DNA of 64,000 bases from Saccharibacillus kuerlensis DSM 22868 (GTDB taxonomy: Bacteria > Bacillota > Bacilli > Paenibacillales > Paenibacillaceae), in contig NZ_KB899278.1 of NCBI RefSeq assembly GCF_000378145.1, forward strand, positions 186,001-250,000. The letters run 5' to 3'. The position numbers were made by a program, and so were the translations under genes. Shown here piece by piece: positions 54,694 to 64,000 of this stretch. Numbering within the stretch: position 1 is the first letter of the stretch; every line of letters starts with the position of its first letter. Below the pieces are notes generated by a model that was given only the letters and a program-made list of their open reading frames with translations, did no database searches and was not told the origin of the DNA.

Positions 54694-57600
54694 CTACATT
54701 TTTTCCAGTACCACTTTGGAACCCGCCCCGGCATGATCCGCAGGCTTGATCACAAGTCGGCGCGGCAGGCGGGCGCGAAGTTCCTGCACATGGCTGATAA
54801 CGCCAACCGCCAGCCGATCATTATGAAGATGCTCTAATGAAGTGATAACAGTGTCCAAGAGCTCGGGATCAAGCGTACCGAATCCTTCATCCAGGAAAAA
54901 GAACTGCAGCGGATATTCGCCCCGAAGCTGAATCTGCGCCGAAAGCGCAAGCGCGAGCGACAATGAGGTCAGGAAGGTCTCGCCTCCCGACAGTGTAGAC
55001 ACCGGACGGCGCACACCGCCGTTGGCATCGTCGCACACGACAAACCCACCCCCGGAATCGACTTCGAGCGAATAACGCTGTTTGGTCAGGAAGCGCAGCC
55101 GATTAGAGGCCGTACGACTGATTTGAATCAACTGCTCTTCGGCGACATACTCGACAAAAGCATTGCCGCGGAAGCAGCTTTGCAGTTTGGATAATCTCTC
55201 CATTTCGGCAGCCGTTTCGGTTCGCTTCTGCTCCAGCTCATTCCAGCGTTCGTGTCTTGCAGAGATGTCTTCCAAATCACGGTGTGCCCTTGCCTTTCCG
55301 GCCAGTGCTTCCTCATCAAGTCTGCGGGCTTCTTCCAGCCTGGCCGTATACGCATTCCATTCTTCTTCCGACACGTCTGCACCATCCAGCAGCTTTTCCA
55401 ATTCGCGCAGGCGAGCGGTAAACTCGCTCTTCTGCTCCCGGTGAGCTTGAACAAGCTCCTCAGATTCCTTGATCTCGCTCTCGTCCATACGGGCGGCCTC
55501 CGCTTCTTCCGCAGCCGTAAACAATGAAGCCAAGAGCAATTCGTCCCAACCTTTTTTTGCCGATTCGGCATGTTCAGCAGCTGAAACCGCTGCCTGCTCC
55601 GCGGCCGCAGATGCGTTCGCGGCCGACTGCCACGCTTCGCGGGCCGCTTCAAGCTCTCGCCGTGTTCTCTCTACTTCTCCGCGCAGCTGTTCAAGTTTTC
55701 CAGCTGTCTGCAGCAGCAGCTCCTTCACGGAAGCGCCGCCGGCGGCTGAGCGCAGGCGAAGTTCTTTTTCCTTGAGCAGTTCTGTTCGTCCTTCCAATTG
55801 GGCGGTAAACTGCACCAATCCGCGTTCCGCTTCGACTGCCACTTCTTCAAGCGACTTCAGTGTCTCTTCCATGCTTCGAATGACAGGAATGCTTTTGTCC
55901 AGCCGGCGCTTCAATTCCTCCGCCTGGCCGTCGCGACGACGGATATCTTCGCGACGCTGCTCCAGATCGTCCCGGCGAATTCCAACGAACGAAGATTTCC
56001 AGCGCTCTTCCGCTTCCGTCAATCGGCGCTCCAGCTCGCCAAGACGCTCTTCGGCGCGTACCCGCTGGCGCGAAGCGCCGTCAAGACGCGCACGCGGCGC
56101 CTCCGCCCCCCTGGCAGCGGCGGCGTGAGCGCGCTCCGCCTCGCGCGCTTCCGCTTCGAGCTGCGCGGACTCGCGCTCGAAGCGCTCGGCCAAAGCCTGC
56201 AGGCGGACATATTCGTCCGCGCAGGCCTGCGGCGAAGACAGACGGCTCGCGGACTCAAGCGAGCCGTCTGTCGGGACGGCCGATTCGGCGGCCGTCCCGG
56301 GAGAACCCGGCGCCTGCGACTGCGTCAGCTCCTCGCGCAGGCGCCGGGTCAGGGCTTCGCTGCCCTGGCGCAGCCGGGCGGCGGCGAGACGCAGTTCGCG
56401 CGCTGCGCTCTGCAGCGTGCGCAGCGGCTCTAGTTCCGCCGCGGATTCGACGGCGGAAGGATCATCCTCCGCCGGCAGCGGATGATGCACGGCTCCGCAG
56501 ACGGGGCAGGGTTCCCCGTCTGTCAGAGCGTGCGCAAGCTCTGCGGCCATCCGGCGTTTGGCCGATTCCAGTCCGGATTGTTCCAGCCGGGCCTCCTCGG
56601 CTGCTGCGGATTCAAGCAGTGCGGAGATCTGGGCATCGAACCTGCCCAGGTTTTCCGCATGAGCGACACATAGATCCGCGACCCGCTGCAGCTCCGCTCG
56701 GCAGGCGCCTTCCCGTTCCCGGCCGGCGGCAAGCTCCGCTTCGGCTTCCCACTCCTGCCGCCGTGATTCCTCTAAGTCCCGTCGTATGTCGGGAAGCTGG
56801 TCCTCCAGAGCGGCAATTGCATCCGCAAGCCGGCCTGCTTCTTCTAGCTCCGTCCGGTCTGCGCTGCGCACCTCACAGCCGTTCAACTGCTCCTGCAGCT
56901 CCGCGCGCAGTTCATTTGCCTTATCGAGCTTGCGCCGAAGATCGCCGGCTTCCTGACGGGCTCGTTCAAGACGCGATGCCGCTTCATCGCGTCCGCGCTC
57001 CAGACGCTGACTTTCCTCACGCAGCGCCAGCAGCTCGCTTTCCAGCTGCAGTGCCTGCTCCAGCTCTGTCGTACGGCGCATCAGTTTCGGCTCTTCGGCA
57101 GAAAGCGACTCACGCGCAGCGTTCTCCGCCGAAGCAGCTTCGTCCGCACGTCTTCGCGCTTCATTCAGTGTTTCCTTCAGCCTTCCTGCTGCGGCGGCCA
57201 GCTCTTCCGAGCGAATCGATGCCGCCCGGAAACGCTCCAGCGCCGGCAGTAGTGCTGCCGATGCCCGCGCGCGTTCCGTACGCATCTGCAGGCTGCTGAT
57301 GAACGCTTCCCGGCCCTGAAGTTTTTCCAACATCGCAATCGTTTCCCGGCGCTCTCCCGCCCGTTCGCGTACACGTGACAGCCGAGCATGCTCTTCGGCC
57401 ACCGCATCCAACTTCCTGCGAAGCTGATCTGCCGCTTTGGAAGCTTCGGCGAGCCTTGCCTTCGCTTCCCCGACCGCTTCCGCCGAAGCGAGTCCAAGAC
57501 CCTGCTGTTCAGCCTCGACCATGCGCAGCGATCCTTCGGTGTCCCGCGCACGTTTGTTCAATTTTTGCACCAAACGGTCGCCGTACTGTTCCAGATGGAA

Positions 57601-58122
57601 CAACCGCTGCAGCATCTGCCGGCGGTCGCTGCCTTTCAATGACAGAAACTCCGCGAATTTACCCTGAGGAAGCACAACCGCCCGGGTAAAATCGTCCATT
57701 TTCAGACCGATCCGTTCTTCGACCGCTTTCGTCACTTCCGCCAATTTGTCGGCGACGACCTCGTCGCCTTCCGGCTTAACCTCGATAAAGCGGCTCAACG
57801 TATTGCTGACCGACACTTCGCCAGTACGCTTGAAGCGCCGCTCCACCCGGAAGCGCCGCGCACCTGCGGACGATTCCAGATCGAATGTAAAAGCGACATA
57901 CAAAACGTCTTCCGAATGGTTCATGATGCCCTGTGTGCCTCCGTAGGCGCGTTCCACTTTGCCGTACATGGCGAGTGTGATCGCGTCAAGTACGGTCGAT
58001 TTGCCGCTTCCTGTCGGACCAAAGATGCCGAAGAGCCCTGTTTCACACAGTTCGGTAAAGTCGATTTCCTGCACTTCCCGATAACTTTGCAGTCCCGATA
58101 ATTTGAGTGTGATCGGCTTCAT
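54694..58122 (-). CDS. sbcC: DNA repair exonuclease subunit SbcC
   Basis: SMC-like ATPase of the SbcCD nuclease that opens hairpins and processes DNA ends. 1142 residues. N-terminal Walker A FGPTGSGKST near 35, long coiled-coil arms (about 190-480 and 650-950), zinc hook CPVCG near 535 (Cys-x-x-Cys), and C-terminal signature TLSGGETFLTSLSLALALS near 1035 with Walker B FFFLDEGFGTLD near 1073. The DNA coding for the hook and the segment after it (56000-56560) is far richer in G+C than the rest and contains several perfect inverted repeats. Start overlaps the sbcD end by 4 bases. Confidence 0.94.
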   Translation of the reverse strand: MKPITLKLSGLQSYREVQEIDFTELCETGLFGIFGPTGSGKSTVLDAITLAMYGKVERAYGGTQGIMNHSEDVLYVAFTFDLESSAGARRFRVERRFKRTGEVSVSNTLSRFIEVKPEGDEVVADKLAEVTKAVEERIGLKMDDFTRAVVLPQGKFAEFLSLKGSDRRQMLQRLFHLEQYGDRLVQKLNKRARDTEGSLRMVEAEQQGLGLASAEAVGEAKARLAEASKAADQLRRKLDAVAEEHARLSRVRERAGERRETIAMLEKLQGREAFISSLQMRTERARASAALLPALERFRAASIRSEELAAAAGRLKETLNEARRRADEAASAENAARESLSAEEPKLMRRTTELEQALQLESELLALREESQRLERGRDEAASRLERARQEAGDLRRKLDKANELRAELQEQLNGCEVRSADRTELEEAGRLADAIAALEDQLPDIRRDLEESRRQEWEAEAELAAGREREGACRAELQRVADLCVAHAENLGRFDAQISALLESAAAEEARLEQSGLESAKRRMAAELAHALTDGEPCPVCGAVHHPLPAEDDPSAVESAAELEPLRTLQSAARELRLAAARLRQGSEALTRRLREELTQSQAPGSPGTAAESAVPTDGSLESASRLSSPQACADEYVRLQALAERFERESAQLEAEAREAERAHAAAARGAEAPRARLDGASRQRVRAEERLGELERRLTEAEERWKSSFVGIRRDDLEQRREDIRRRDGQAEELKRRLDKSIPVIRSMEETLKSLEEVAVEAERGLVQFTAQLEGRTELLKEKELRLRSAAGGASVKELLLQTAGKLEQLRGEVERTRRELEAAREAWQSAANASAAAEQAAVSAAEHAESAKKGWDELLLASLFTAAEEAEAARMDESEIKESEELVQAHREQKSEFTARLRELEKLLDGADVSEEEWNAYTARLEEARRLDEEALAGKARAHRDLEDISARHERWNELEQKRTETAAEMERLSKLQSCFRGNAFVEYVAEEQLIQISRTASNRLRFLTKQRYSLEVDSGGGFVVCDDANGGVRRPVSTLSGGETFLTSLSLALALSAQIQLRGEYPLQFFFLDEGFGTLDPELLDTVITSLEHLHNDRLAVGVISHVQELRARLPRRLVIKPADHAGAGSKVVLEKM
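56239..56349. repeat. three consecutive perfect inverted repeats inside sbcC
   Basis: Arms: 56239-56250 with 56259-56270 (12 bp, 8-base loop), 56273-56282 with 56289-56298 (10 bp, 6-base loop), 56305-56318 with 56336-56349 (14 bp, 17-base loop). All arms match exactly. They encode a Ser/Ala/Gly/Pro-rich stretch (about residues 590-628) between zinc hook and second coiled coil. A further 9 bp stem at 56498-56506 with 56514-56522 covers the hook cysteines themselves. Confidence 0.9.
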
Positions 58123-59303
58123 TCGGCGTCTCCTCCTTCCCCGGTTCCCTGTTCTTCGGCGGCAAGTTCCATAAACAGCGATACCAATCCTTCATCTGGC
58201 TCCGCGCCGCCTGTCTGCCGTCGATAAAATGTCTTGAACAATTCATGCATCGGCTGCCGCACTCTCTCTTCCGGCAGATCCGCCTGCTCAAGCTGTGGAT
58301 AGACCGGACGGATATGTACAAGTCCGTCGCAGGATCGGCGCAGCGATTGGATATCGCCGAGCGACATCGCTTCCGTCAGCGTAATTTTCAGGTCGATGAA
58401 TGCGCCGGCATCCCGGCCTTCTTCTAACCAATTGTGCACCTGATGCAGTCCTTCCTTCGCATTCCATTCCACAAGCTGTCGGCCGCAGGACAAATAAATT
58501 TCTTCAAGCTTCGGTTCTTCGCCTGGTGCAATGTCCATCAGCATGACCGACTTGGTCTGTCCCGCTTCAGAGAAACTGTAAGAAATCGGTGAGCCGCTGT
58601 AACGAATAACGCCTTCGCCCTTGACCTTCTGCGGTCGATGCAAATGTCCGAGCGCCGTATACTGTGCTCCGCAGGAGAGTGCCGACGGATCGACCGTATA
58701 GGCGCCGCCTACTTGAATCGGACGTTCCGAATCGCATTCCAAGCCGCCCAGCACATAAATATGGCTCATTGCCAAGTTAACCGTCTTCGGCGAAAAATCG
58801 GCTGCCAGCTTGCGCATAAGCAGTCCGACACGCTCGCTGTACGCGCGGCGCAGCAGACCTTCATCCGTTCCGTCCAGCGTCAGCAGTTCGTTCAACCGCG
58901 CTTCGGACGGGTAAGGCAGCGCCGCGATCACCGCCCGTTCTCCTGTTTTTTTCACATCCAGCGTCAGCGCTTTTTCCGTTGGCAGACCTACAAGCGAGAT
59001 CCCGCTGTCCCTAACAAGCGGCAGAACCGACGCTACCCGTTCCGGATGATCGTGATTGCCCGATATGGCTGCGAACAAACATCCCTCCGCACGAATTCGG
59101 GCAGCACTTTCATAAAAAAGCTGTTCGGCCGCAGCGGGAGGATTGACCGTATCGTACACATCGCCAGCCATCAGAATCAGATCGACTTTTTCCCGCCGAA
59201 CGATATCGACCAATTCATCCATAAACTTTTCTTGTTCTTCAAAGCGGCTCCGGCCCTCCAGCGTTTTGCCCAGATGCCAGTCCGCCGTATGCAGCACGCG
59301 CAT
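58119..59303 (-). CDS. sbcD: DNA repair exonuclease subunit SbcD
   Basis: Mre11-like metallophosphoesterase nuclease of the SbcCD complex. 394 residues. Phosphoesterase motifs: HTADWHLGKTLEG at 5-17, GDVYDTVNP near 48, GNHDHPERV near 83, LAMSHIYVLGG near 178 and LGHLHRPQKV near 218. The C-terminal capping domain follows. Overlaps sbcC by 4 bases (ATGA-type coupling). addA ends 175 bases upstream, with a hairpin in between. Confidence 0.96.
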   Translation of the reverse strand: MRVLHTADWHLGKTLEGRSRFEEQEKFMDELVDIVRREKVDLILMAGDVYDTVNPPAAAEQLFYESAARIRAEGCLFAAISGNHDHPERVASVLPLVRDSGISLVGLPTEKALTLDVKKTGERAVIAALPYPSEARLNELLTLDGTDEGLLRRAYSERVGLLMRKLAADFSPKTVNLAMSHIYVLGGLECDSERPIQVGGAYTVDPSALSCGAQYTALGHLHRPQKVKGEGVIRYSGSPISYSFSEAGQTKSVMLMDIAPGEEPKLEEIYLSCGRQLVEWNAKEGLHQVHNWLEEGRDAGAFIDLKITLTEAMSLGDIQSLRRSCDGLVHIRPVYPQLEQADLPEERVRQPMHELFKTFYRRQTGGAEPDEGLVSLFMELAAEEQGTGEGGDAE

Positions 59304-59372
59304 GTTTCGCGCCCCTCTCTATATCGATCGCACAATCGCGAAATAAAATTCAAAATAACTACTTATCATAAA

Positions 59373-59410
59373 TTCAGCCGGCCCGCTTGCGAGCCGGCTG
59401 AACGATAATC
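59373..59410 (-). terminator. hairpin between addA and sbcD
   Basis: TTCAGCCGGC and GCCGGCTGAA, a perfect 10 bp stem with a ten-base loop, followed by TTTATGATAAG. The U-run is short, so termination is likely partial. Confidence 0.55.
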
Positions 59411-59478
59411 TGACAAATAAATCGGGTTTGAAACTTTTTTCATTATTAAACTATTCTTACTGGCCTTCGGATTTTGCC

Positions 59479-62400
59479 TTACAGCTGCACGCCTTCCCCG
59501 GCATCGAAAAAATACAGCCATTTTTCATGAACAGGCTCGCCGAGCATTTCCTCGACCGCCCGCGCGTAAAAATCGAGCTGGAATCGGTAATGGGCAGCCA
59601 ATTCAGCCGTTCCGCGGCCCGGCTTCAACCGATCGGTCTTATAATCAAGCAAAATCAATCTTCCGTTCTCTCGGAACAGGCAGTCCACCACACCCTGCAC
59701 AAGCACTCGCTCACCAGGCAAAGACTCCAATTGGATACGGCTTCCGTTTCCGGCAGCCGCCGCAGCCCCATCAGGCGGCCAGGCATTCGATGCTCCGCCT
59801 TGAACGGGCAGCACTAGCGAACCCAGCTCTTCATCCGCGCCTACGCTAGTACTGAACGGCAGTTCCCGGCGCAGCCATTCCGCAGACACTGCACGGCGGC
59901 CGATTTCGCTTCGAACAAAGCCGGCGATATCAGTGGGATTCACTGTGTCGGCCTCTACCTGCAGCAGAATATTTTTGCGAACAAGCTGTGCCAGCGTCTC
60001 CGCAGCTTCGACCTCACCTGTATCGTGATGCAGAGGAATATGCTGCATCAGCGTGTGGTACGCCGTTCCCCTCTCCGCTCCGGTCAGACGGCTTCGTTCC
60101 ATAAAGCGCGGACGACGAAGCTGTAATGTCGAACCGCCTGCGACTTCGCGATGGGTCTCGACCGCACCTTCATCGTCATCCAGTCCGGCAAGACGCCTCG
60201 CGGCTTCCAGGGCATCGGCCGCCGGATATTCATCGCCGGCAAACCTGGACTTGATTTCTGTAACTGACGTTTTGGCGGCAGCTCTACCAGCTGCTGCATG
60301 CGGATAACGCCAAGCAAAACAGTTCGCTACTGATCCGCGCCGACCGTAATCTTCTACCCGTTCGCCGTCCAGAATCGCTTTCAGCCGCTGAATTCGCTCG
60401 GCATACAGTTCTTCTTCGGCTTCCCTTTCCGCCGCCGACTCGGCATCGCCGCTTCGCACGGAAAACGTCCAACCGTTTCCATGTTCCGTTATCAAGGCGG
60501 GCGCTCCCGTGTCGACCAGCGACCGCAGCTTTTCCGCTCCAGGTTCGAAAATCAAAGCGGGACCGATCCAATCCATATACGAACGGGCTTTGGCAAGTGT
60601 ATAATCGGCAATGCCTTCAGGACCTCCGGCCGACTGCATCCACGCGGCGGCTCTCTTTGTCAGATCTTTGACCGAAGCCGTAAGAATCATCTTGTCGCGC
60701 GGACGTGTCAGCGCGACATACAGTACTCTCATCTCCTCCGCCAATAATTCCATATGGGCCCGTCTGCGAATGGCAAGCGCCGGCAGTGTCGGATAACCGA
60801 CCCGGCTGTCTTCGTCGACGAAGCGCGGGCCGAATCCCAATTCCTTATGCATCATGAATGGAGCGTTCAAATCCTGCATATTGAAGTTTTTTGACATCCC
60901 TGCAATAAACACAATGGGGAACTCCAACCCTTTGCTTTTGTGAATCGTCATGAGACGTACCGAATCGTGTGAAGCTTCCGAAGGAGCTTCGGACAGATCG
61001 CCACCGTTGTTTTTTAGTCGTTCAACAAAACGCAAAAAGCGGAACAATCCCTGGGCAGCCGTCGATTTTTCAAATTGTACCGCCCGATTGTACAGCGCAA
61101 GCAGATTTGCCCGCCGCTGCGTTCCTCCGGGCAGGCCGGCTACCCAGTCCGCGTATCCGGTCTCGCGATACAGCGTCCAGATCAGTTCACTGAGCTCTCC
61201 GCTTCTTGCCAAATTGCGCCAGCGTTCGAGCGAGGATAAGAAGCTGTTTAATGCAGCGGCCAGAGAAGAATCGATCATCGGTTTCTGTTTCTCTCCGCCA
61301 GGACGAACCGCCGAGTAGGCTGCAGCCGGATCGCCGGTAAAGTTTTCCGTTCCCGGCTCACTTTGCCCCTTTTTAATCCCAGACTCTACTCCCATCCCGC
61401 TTTCTTCTCCGGTCTGTGCCGCGCAGCACACCGCATCGTAATACGACATCCGCGGGCCGCACAGCCGAATCTGCGCCAGCTGATCTTCGGTAAGTCCGAT
61501 GAGCGGGGAACGCAGCACCGAAGCAAGCGGTATATCCTGCTGCGGATTGTCAATGATATTCAGCAGAGAGATCATAATCTCGACCTCGGTCGCTTCGAAA
61601 TATCCACGAGCGGCATCGCCCATTGCCGGAATACCGGCCAATCTCAGCTCCTCAATCATCATTGGTGCCCAAGTGCTCGCCGAGCGAAGCAAAACAACGA
61701 TATCTCCATAGACGGCAGGACGAAGTCCGCCTGCAGCTTTGTCGTAAATTTGCAGCGGTTCATGTCCGTGAGCTTGCCCGGTCAGTTCATGAATACGCGA
61801 AGCGATCGCACGGGCCTCCAAACGAGCGGTCTCGATCTCGGCAGCTTCTGCTGCCAGACCGTTCTCAGTAAGTTCATCCATGTCGGAGATTCCCGCAACA
61901 CCCCCGCGTTCAATTAGCATCATTTCAGGTGCATATTCAGCATGCTTAGCTTCCGGATATGACAGTGCTCCGTAGGCAAGCTCGGCCCGCTCATCGTATT
62001 CGATCTCAGCGACCCGTTCGTTCATAATGCGGCGAAAAATGCCGTTGACGGCTTCCACGACTTCGATGCGGCTGCGGAAATTCCGTGCCAGATCGACGCG
62101 AAGTCCACCCTGTGAGAAATCGCTGCCGTATGAACGGTATTTCTGCAGGAACAGCCCCGGCTCCGCCAAACGGAAGCGATAAATGCTCTGCTTGACGTCG
62201 CCGACCATAAAGCGGTTGCCCGCTCCTTCGCGAGCGATCAGGGATACGATCTCCTCCTGTACGGAGTTGGTATCCTGATATTCGTCGAGCAGCACTTCGT
62301 CGAAGCGTTCTCTATACTCCAGCGCCGCTTCAGAAGGTACAAGACGCCCAGGTGCCGAAGAAGGATCACGTAAAATTTGCAAGCAGTAATGCTCAAGGTC

Positions 62401-63528
62401 GGAAAAGTCGACCATTCCCCTCGTTCTCTTCGCTTTCGCATAACGTTTTCCGAATTCAATGGTCAGCCCTGATAGCTCTTCCATCAATTCGGCGGACTCG
62501 TGCAGTTCACCGAGGAAAGTTTCCGGAGGGCGGCCAAAATAAAACTCCCGAATATCCGTCAGCTCTTTTTTGGCCGCATCGCGCAGATCCTTCACCTGCT
62601 GCTGAAGCTGCGGATCGCATTGATCTTTGCGGACCGACTTCAGTTTACCAAACGAGACCGACTCGAATTGTTGGTAAAGAGACTGCCACGGTTCGTGCTG
62701 CGCCGCATATCGCAGGCGGCGCAGCATATCAAGTTCGCCCTGCAGCGTTTCCACATAAGGCGTCGGACCATCCGGTAGCGAAGCCGTTTCAAGAGCGCGC
62801 AGCAGCAAGTTTTCTGTTCCAGCCAGCGCCATGCGCGCGTCGGCAAGCAGACTGCGTGCCCAGCTCGTCTCTCCCATCGATTCCGCATCGGCAACCCGGA
62901 ATTCGGCCGCCGAATCCTGCAGCCACCGTTCGGGCCACGGATGGCTTCGCGCAAAGTCGTACAGACGCTGCACCAATGCAAAAGCCGGATCGTCGGAGCG
63001 TTCTCCTCCGAACCAGTCGATCAAGCGTCGAAACAGACGTCCGTCTTCTTCCAGCGCATACTTTTCCTCAAACAGTTCTTCCAGAATTTCTTGACGCATG
63101 ATCTCACTCTCATGCTCATTGGCAATCCGGAAAGCCGGATCAAGCGGAATACGCGTATAATGACGGCGGATCACTTCCAGACAAAACGAATGCAGGGTCG
63201 TAATGGATGCCTGCCCAAGCAGCGACAGCTGACGCCGCAGATGTTCGTCCTGCGGACGCTGCGCAAGTTCCTTGTTCAAAGCATCGCGAATCCGCTGCCG
63301 CATCTCCGAAGCTGCCGCTTTGGTAAAGGTGGCAATCAGCATCCGGTCGACACCGGTTCCGCCGGCGGGATCGGTTATTTTGCGGATAATCCGCTCAACG
63401 AGTACAGCCGTCTTGCCCGAACCGGCTGCGGCGGCGACCAGCATATTGCCTCCGGAAGCGGCGATTGCTTTCCATTGATCGTCGCTCCAATGGCTGCCCG
63501 CCGGTTTGTCGGCATAAGTCATTCCCAT
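59479..63528 (-). CDS. addA: helicase-nuclease subunit AddA
   Basis: UvrD-type 3'-5' helicase with a RecB-like nuclease domain; with AddB it resects double-strand breaks to Chi. 1349 residues, long for the family. Walker A AAAAGSGKTAVLVERI near 33, DEYQDTN near 410, VGDVKQSIYRFRLAEPGLF near 440, LMTIHKSKGLEFPIVF near 880, and C-terminal nuclease LLDYKTDRLKPG near 1290. A poorly conserved polar insert (about 750-800) with Gly/Glu-rich sequence is present. It starts directly after the addB stop (TAAATG). Confidence 0.96.
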   Translation of the reverse strand: MGMTYADKPAGSHWSDDQWKAIAASGGNMLVAAAAGSGKTAVLVERIIRKITDPAGGTGVDRMLIATFTKAAASEMRQRIRDALNKELAQRPQDEHLRRQLSLLGQASITTLHSFCLEVIRRHYTRIPLDPAFRIANEHESEIMRQEILEELFEEKYALEEDGRLFRRLIDWFGGERSDDPAFALVQRLYDFARSHPWPERWLQDSAAEFRVADAESMGETSWARSLLADARMALAGTENLLLRALETASLPDGPTPYVETLQGELDMLRRLRYAAQHEPWQSLYQQFESVSFGKLKSVRKDQCDPQLQQQVKDLRDAAKKELTDIREFYFGRPPETFLGELHESAELMEELSGLTIEFGKRYAKAKRTRGMVDFSDLEHYCLQILRDPSSAPGRLVPSEAALEYRERFDEVLLDEYQDTNSVQEEIVSLIAREGAGNRFMVGDVKQSIYRFRLAEPGLFLQKYRSYGSDFSQGGLRVDLARNFRSRIEVVEAVNGIFRRIMNERVAEIEYDERAELAYGALSYPEAKHAEYAPEMMLIERGGVAGISDMDELTENGLAAEAAEIETARLEARAIASRIHELTGQAHGHEPLQIYDKAAGGLRPAVYGDIVVLLRSASTWAPMMIEELRLAGIPAMGDAARGYFEATEVEIMISLLNIIDNPQQDIPLASVLRSPLIGLTEDQLAQIRLCGPRMSYYDAVCCAAQTGEESGMGVESGIKKGQSEPGTENFTGDPAAAYSAVRPGGEKQKPMIDSSLAAALNSFLSSLERWRNLARSGELSELIWTLYRETGYADWVAGLPGGTQRRANLLALYNRAVQFEKSTAAQGLFRFLRFVERLKNNGGDLSEAPSEASHDSVRLMTIHKSKGLEFPIVFIAGMSKNFNMQDLNAPFMMHKELGFGPRFVDEDSRVGYPTLPALAIRRRAHMELLAEEMRVLYVALTRPRDKMILTASVKDLTKRAAAWMQSAGGPEGIADYTLAKARSYMDWIGPALIFEPGAEKLRSLVDTGAPALITEHGNGWTFSVRSGDAESAAEREAEEELYAERIQRLKAILDGERVEDYGRRGSVANCFAWRYPHAAAGRAAAKTSVTEIKSRFAGDEYPAADALEAARRLAGLDDDEGAVETHREVAGGSTLQLRRPRFMERSRLTGAERGTAYHTLMQHIPLHHDTGEVEAAETLAQLVRKNILLQVEADTVNPTDIAGFVRSEIGRRAVSAEWLRRELPFSTSVGADEELGSLVLPVQGGASNAWPPDGAAAAAGNGSRIQLESLPGERVLVQGVVDCLFRENGRLILLDYKTDRLKPGRGTAELAAHYRFQLDFYARAVEEMLGEPVHEKWLYFFDAGEGVQL

Positions 63529-64000
63529 TTATCTGCTCTCCTCCTTATCGTCATCTGCGTCCGCCTCTCTGAACATGTCCCAAATTTGGTCTTTTCCCGG
63601 CTTGTTCAGATGGTTGTAGCCGGAATTGTCCAGACTTTCGTCGAACTGACAGACCGAGTGGAACGGACAAAAGTCGCAAGCTTTCTCCTGCTGGATCCGA
63701 TATGGACGCGCTTCGGATTCGCCATCCGTAATCCGTCGTCCAATCTTTTCGATATTACGCCGTACGCCTTTGAGCAGCGATTCCCACTGCTGCGGATCAG
63801 CTACGGCCGAACTGCTGTAGAAGCCTCCGTCTTTTTTCACGGCAACCGGAATCACAGGTGATTGGCCGCTCGACAGCGAACGGTCCATTTTGAATACGAC
63901 GTCCGGATCGGCGAGTACAAGCCCTTTCATTTTGAAGCGCTTGAGCATCTCCTGCGCCGCAGCATCCCTCGTCATGCCGTTGGCGGAAGTCAGCAGCGGA
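63529..64000 (-). CDS. addB: helicase-nuclease subunit AddB, C-terminal end only
   Basis: Partial gene: the frame stays open to the window edge, so only about the last 157 residues are seen. The CDFCPFHSVCQFD segment gives three of the four cysteines (C-x2-C-x5-C) of the AddB iron-sulfur staple around the nuclease domain; the fourth lies outside the window. KMKGLVLADPDVVFKMDRSL is typical of the AddB nuclease region. Operon order addB-addA-sbcD-sbcC is the Bacillus one. Confidence 0.92.
   Translation of the reverse strand, partial: PLLTSANGMTRDAAAQEMLKRFKMKGLVLADPDVVFKMDRSLSSGQSPVIPVAVKKDGGFYSSSAVADPQQWESLLKGVRRNIEKIGRRITDGESEARPYRIQQEKACDFCPFHSVCQFDESLDNSGYNHLNKPGKDQIWDMFREADADDDKEESR

Noticed and set aside
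1-64000. Insertion sequences, prophage or integrated elements
   Set aside because: No transposase, integrase or flanking target duplications found; every large region is conserved housekeeping sequence.

Overview
The window is a chromosomal segment of a Gram-positive member of the Bacillales, most likely Paenibacillaceae. The evidence is gene order: the division and cell-wall cluster (panE, DUF3397, bshC, mraZ, rsmH, ftsL, pbpB, murE, murF, mraY, murD), the ylaG-to-ylaL-like block (typA, membrane protein, LCP protein, PIN-PhoH, PPOX protein) and the block rpsU, yqeY, nfeD, floA, phoH, pgpH, ybeY, dgkA, cdd, era, recO, glyQ, glyS, yqxD, dnaG, sigA, trmK, yqfO. The DNX motif of MurE (DNPR) points to meso-diaminopimelate peptidoglycan, and bshC points to bacillithiol. 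Genus is not proven. A Saccharibacillus- or Paenibacillus-like organism of moderate G+C is a guess.

Layout by coordinate (all but one gene are on the minus strand, so each operon reads right to left). 1-9.7 kb: mra/mur cluster, entered at its 3' end inside murD. 9.9-12.9 kb: ahcY and bshC. 13-17.9 kb: oligopeptide ABC transporter (oppA, oppB, oppC, oppF, no oppD). 18-19.5 kb: DUF3397 and panE. 19.7-20.8 kb: the only plus-strand gene, a secreted coiled-coil protein. 20.9-28.1 kb: solute-binding protein, PIN-PhoH, PPOX protein, LCP protein, typA, membrane protein. 28.4-32.3 kb: thiI, cysteine desulfurase, lytic transglycosylase, YpuI-like. 32.6-33.1 kb: RNase P RNA with its own promoter and terminator. 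33.2-40 kb: yqfO, trmK, membrane protein, sigA, dnaG, yqxD. 40-43.5 kb: glyQS behind a glycine T-box. 43.5-49.9 kb: recO, era, cdd, dgkA, ybeY, pgpH, phoH. 50-54.4 kb: small membrane protein, floA, nfeD, yqeY, rpsU, hinT. 54.7-64 kb: sbcC, sbcD, addA and the end of addB.

How they work together: the first cluster makes lipid-linked peptidoglycan precursor and the septal transpeptidase. The central part holds housekeeping translation, tRNA modification and sulfur transfer. The sigA block joins replication priming, the main sigma factor and ribosome biogenesis. The last part is double-strand break end processing (AddAB, SbcCD).

The most interesting points are: (a) sporulation-linked genes normally present at three conserved loci are missing (spoVD, yqfC/yqfD, yqzL), suggesting a lineage that lost or reduced sporulation; (b) three helically phased MraZ-type boxes sit at the mraZ promoter; (c) a periodic array of hairpin repeats separates rpsU from yqeY; (d) a cluster of perfect inverted repeats lies inside sbcC, the gene of a hairpin nuclease; (e) the RNase P RNA looks like class A rather than the class B known from Bacillus; (f) the NfeD protein appears to have lost its ClpP-like protease domain. 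No mobile element, tRNA, rRNA or CRISPR array was seen.
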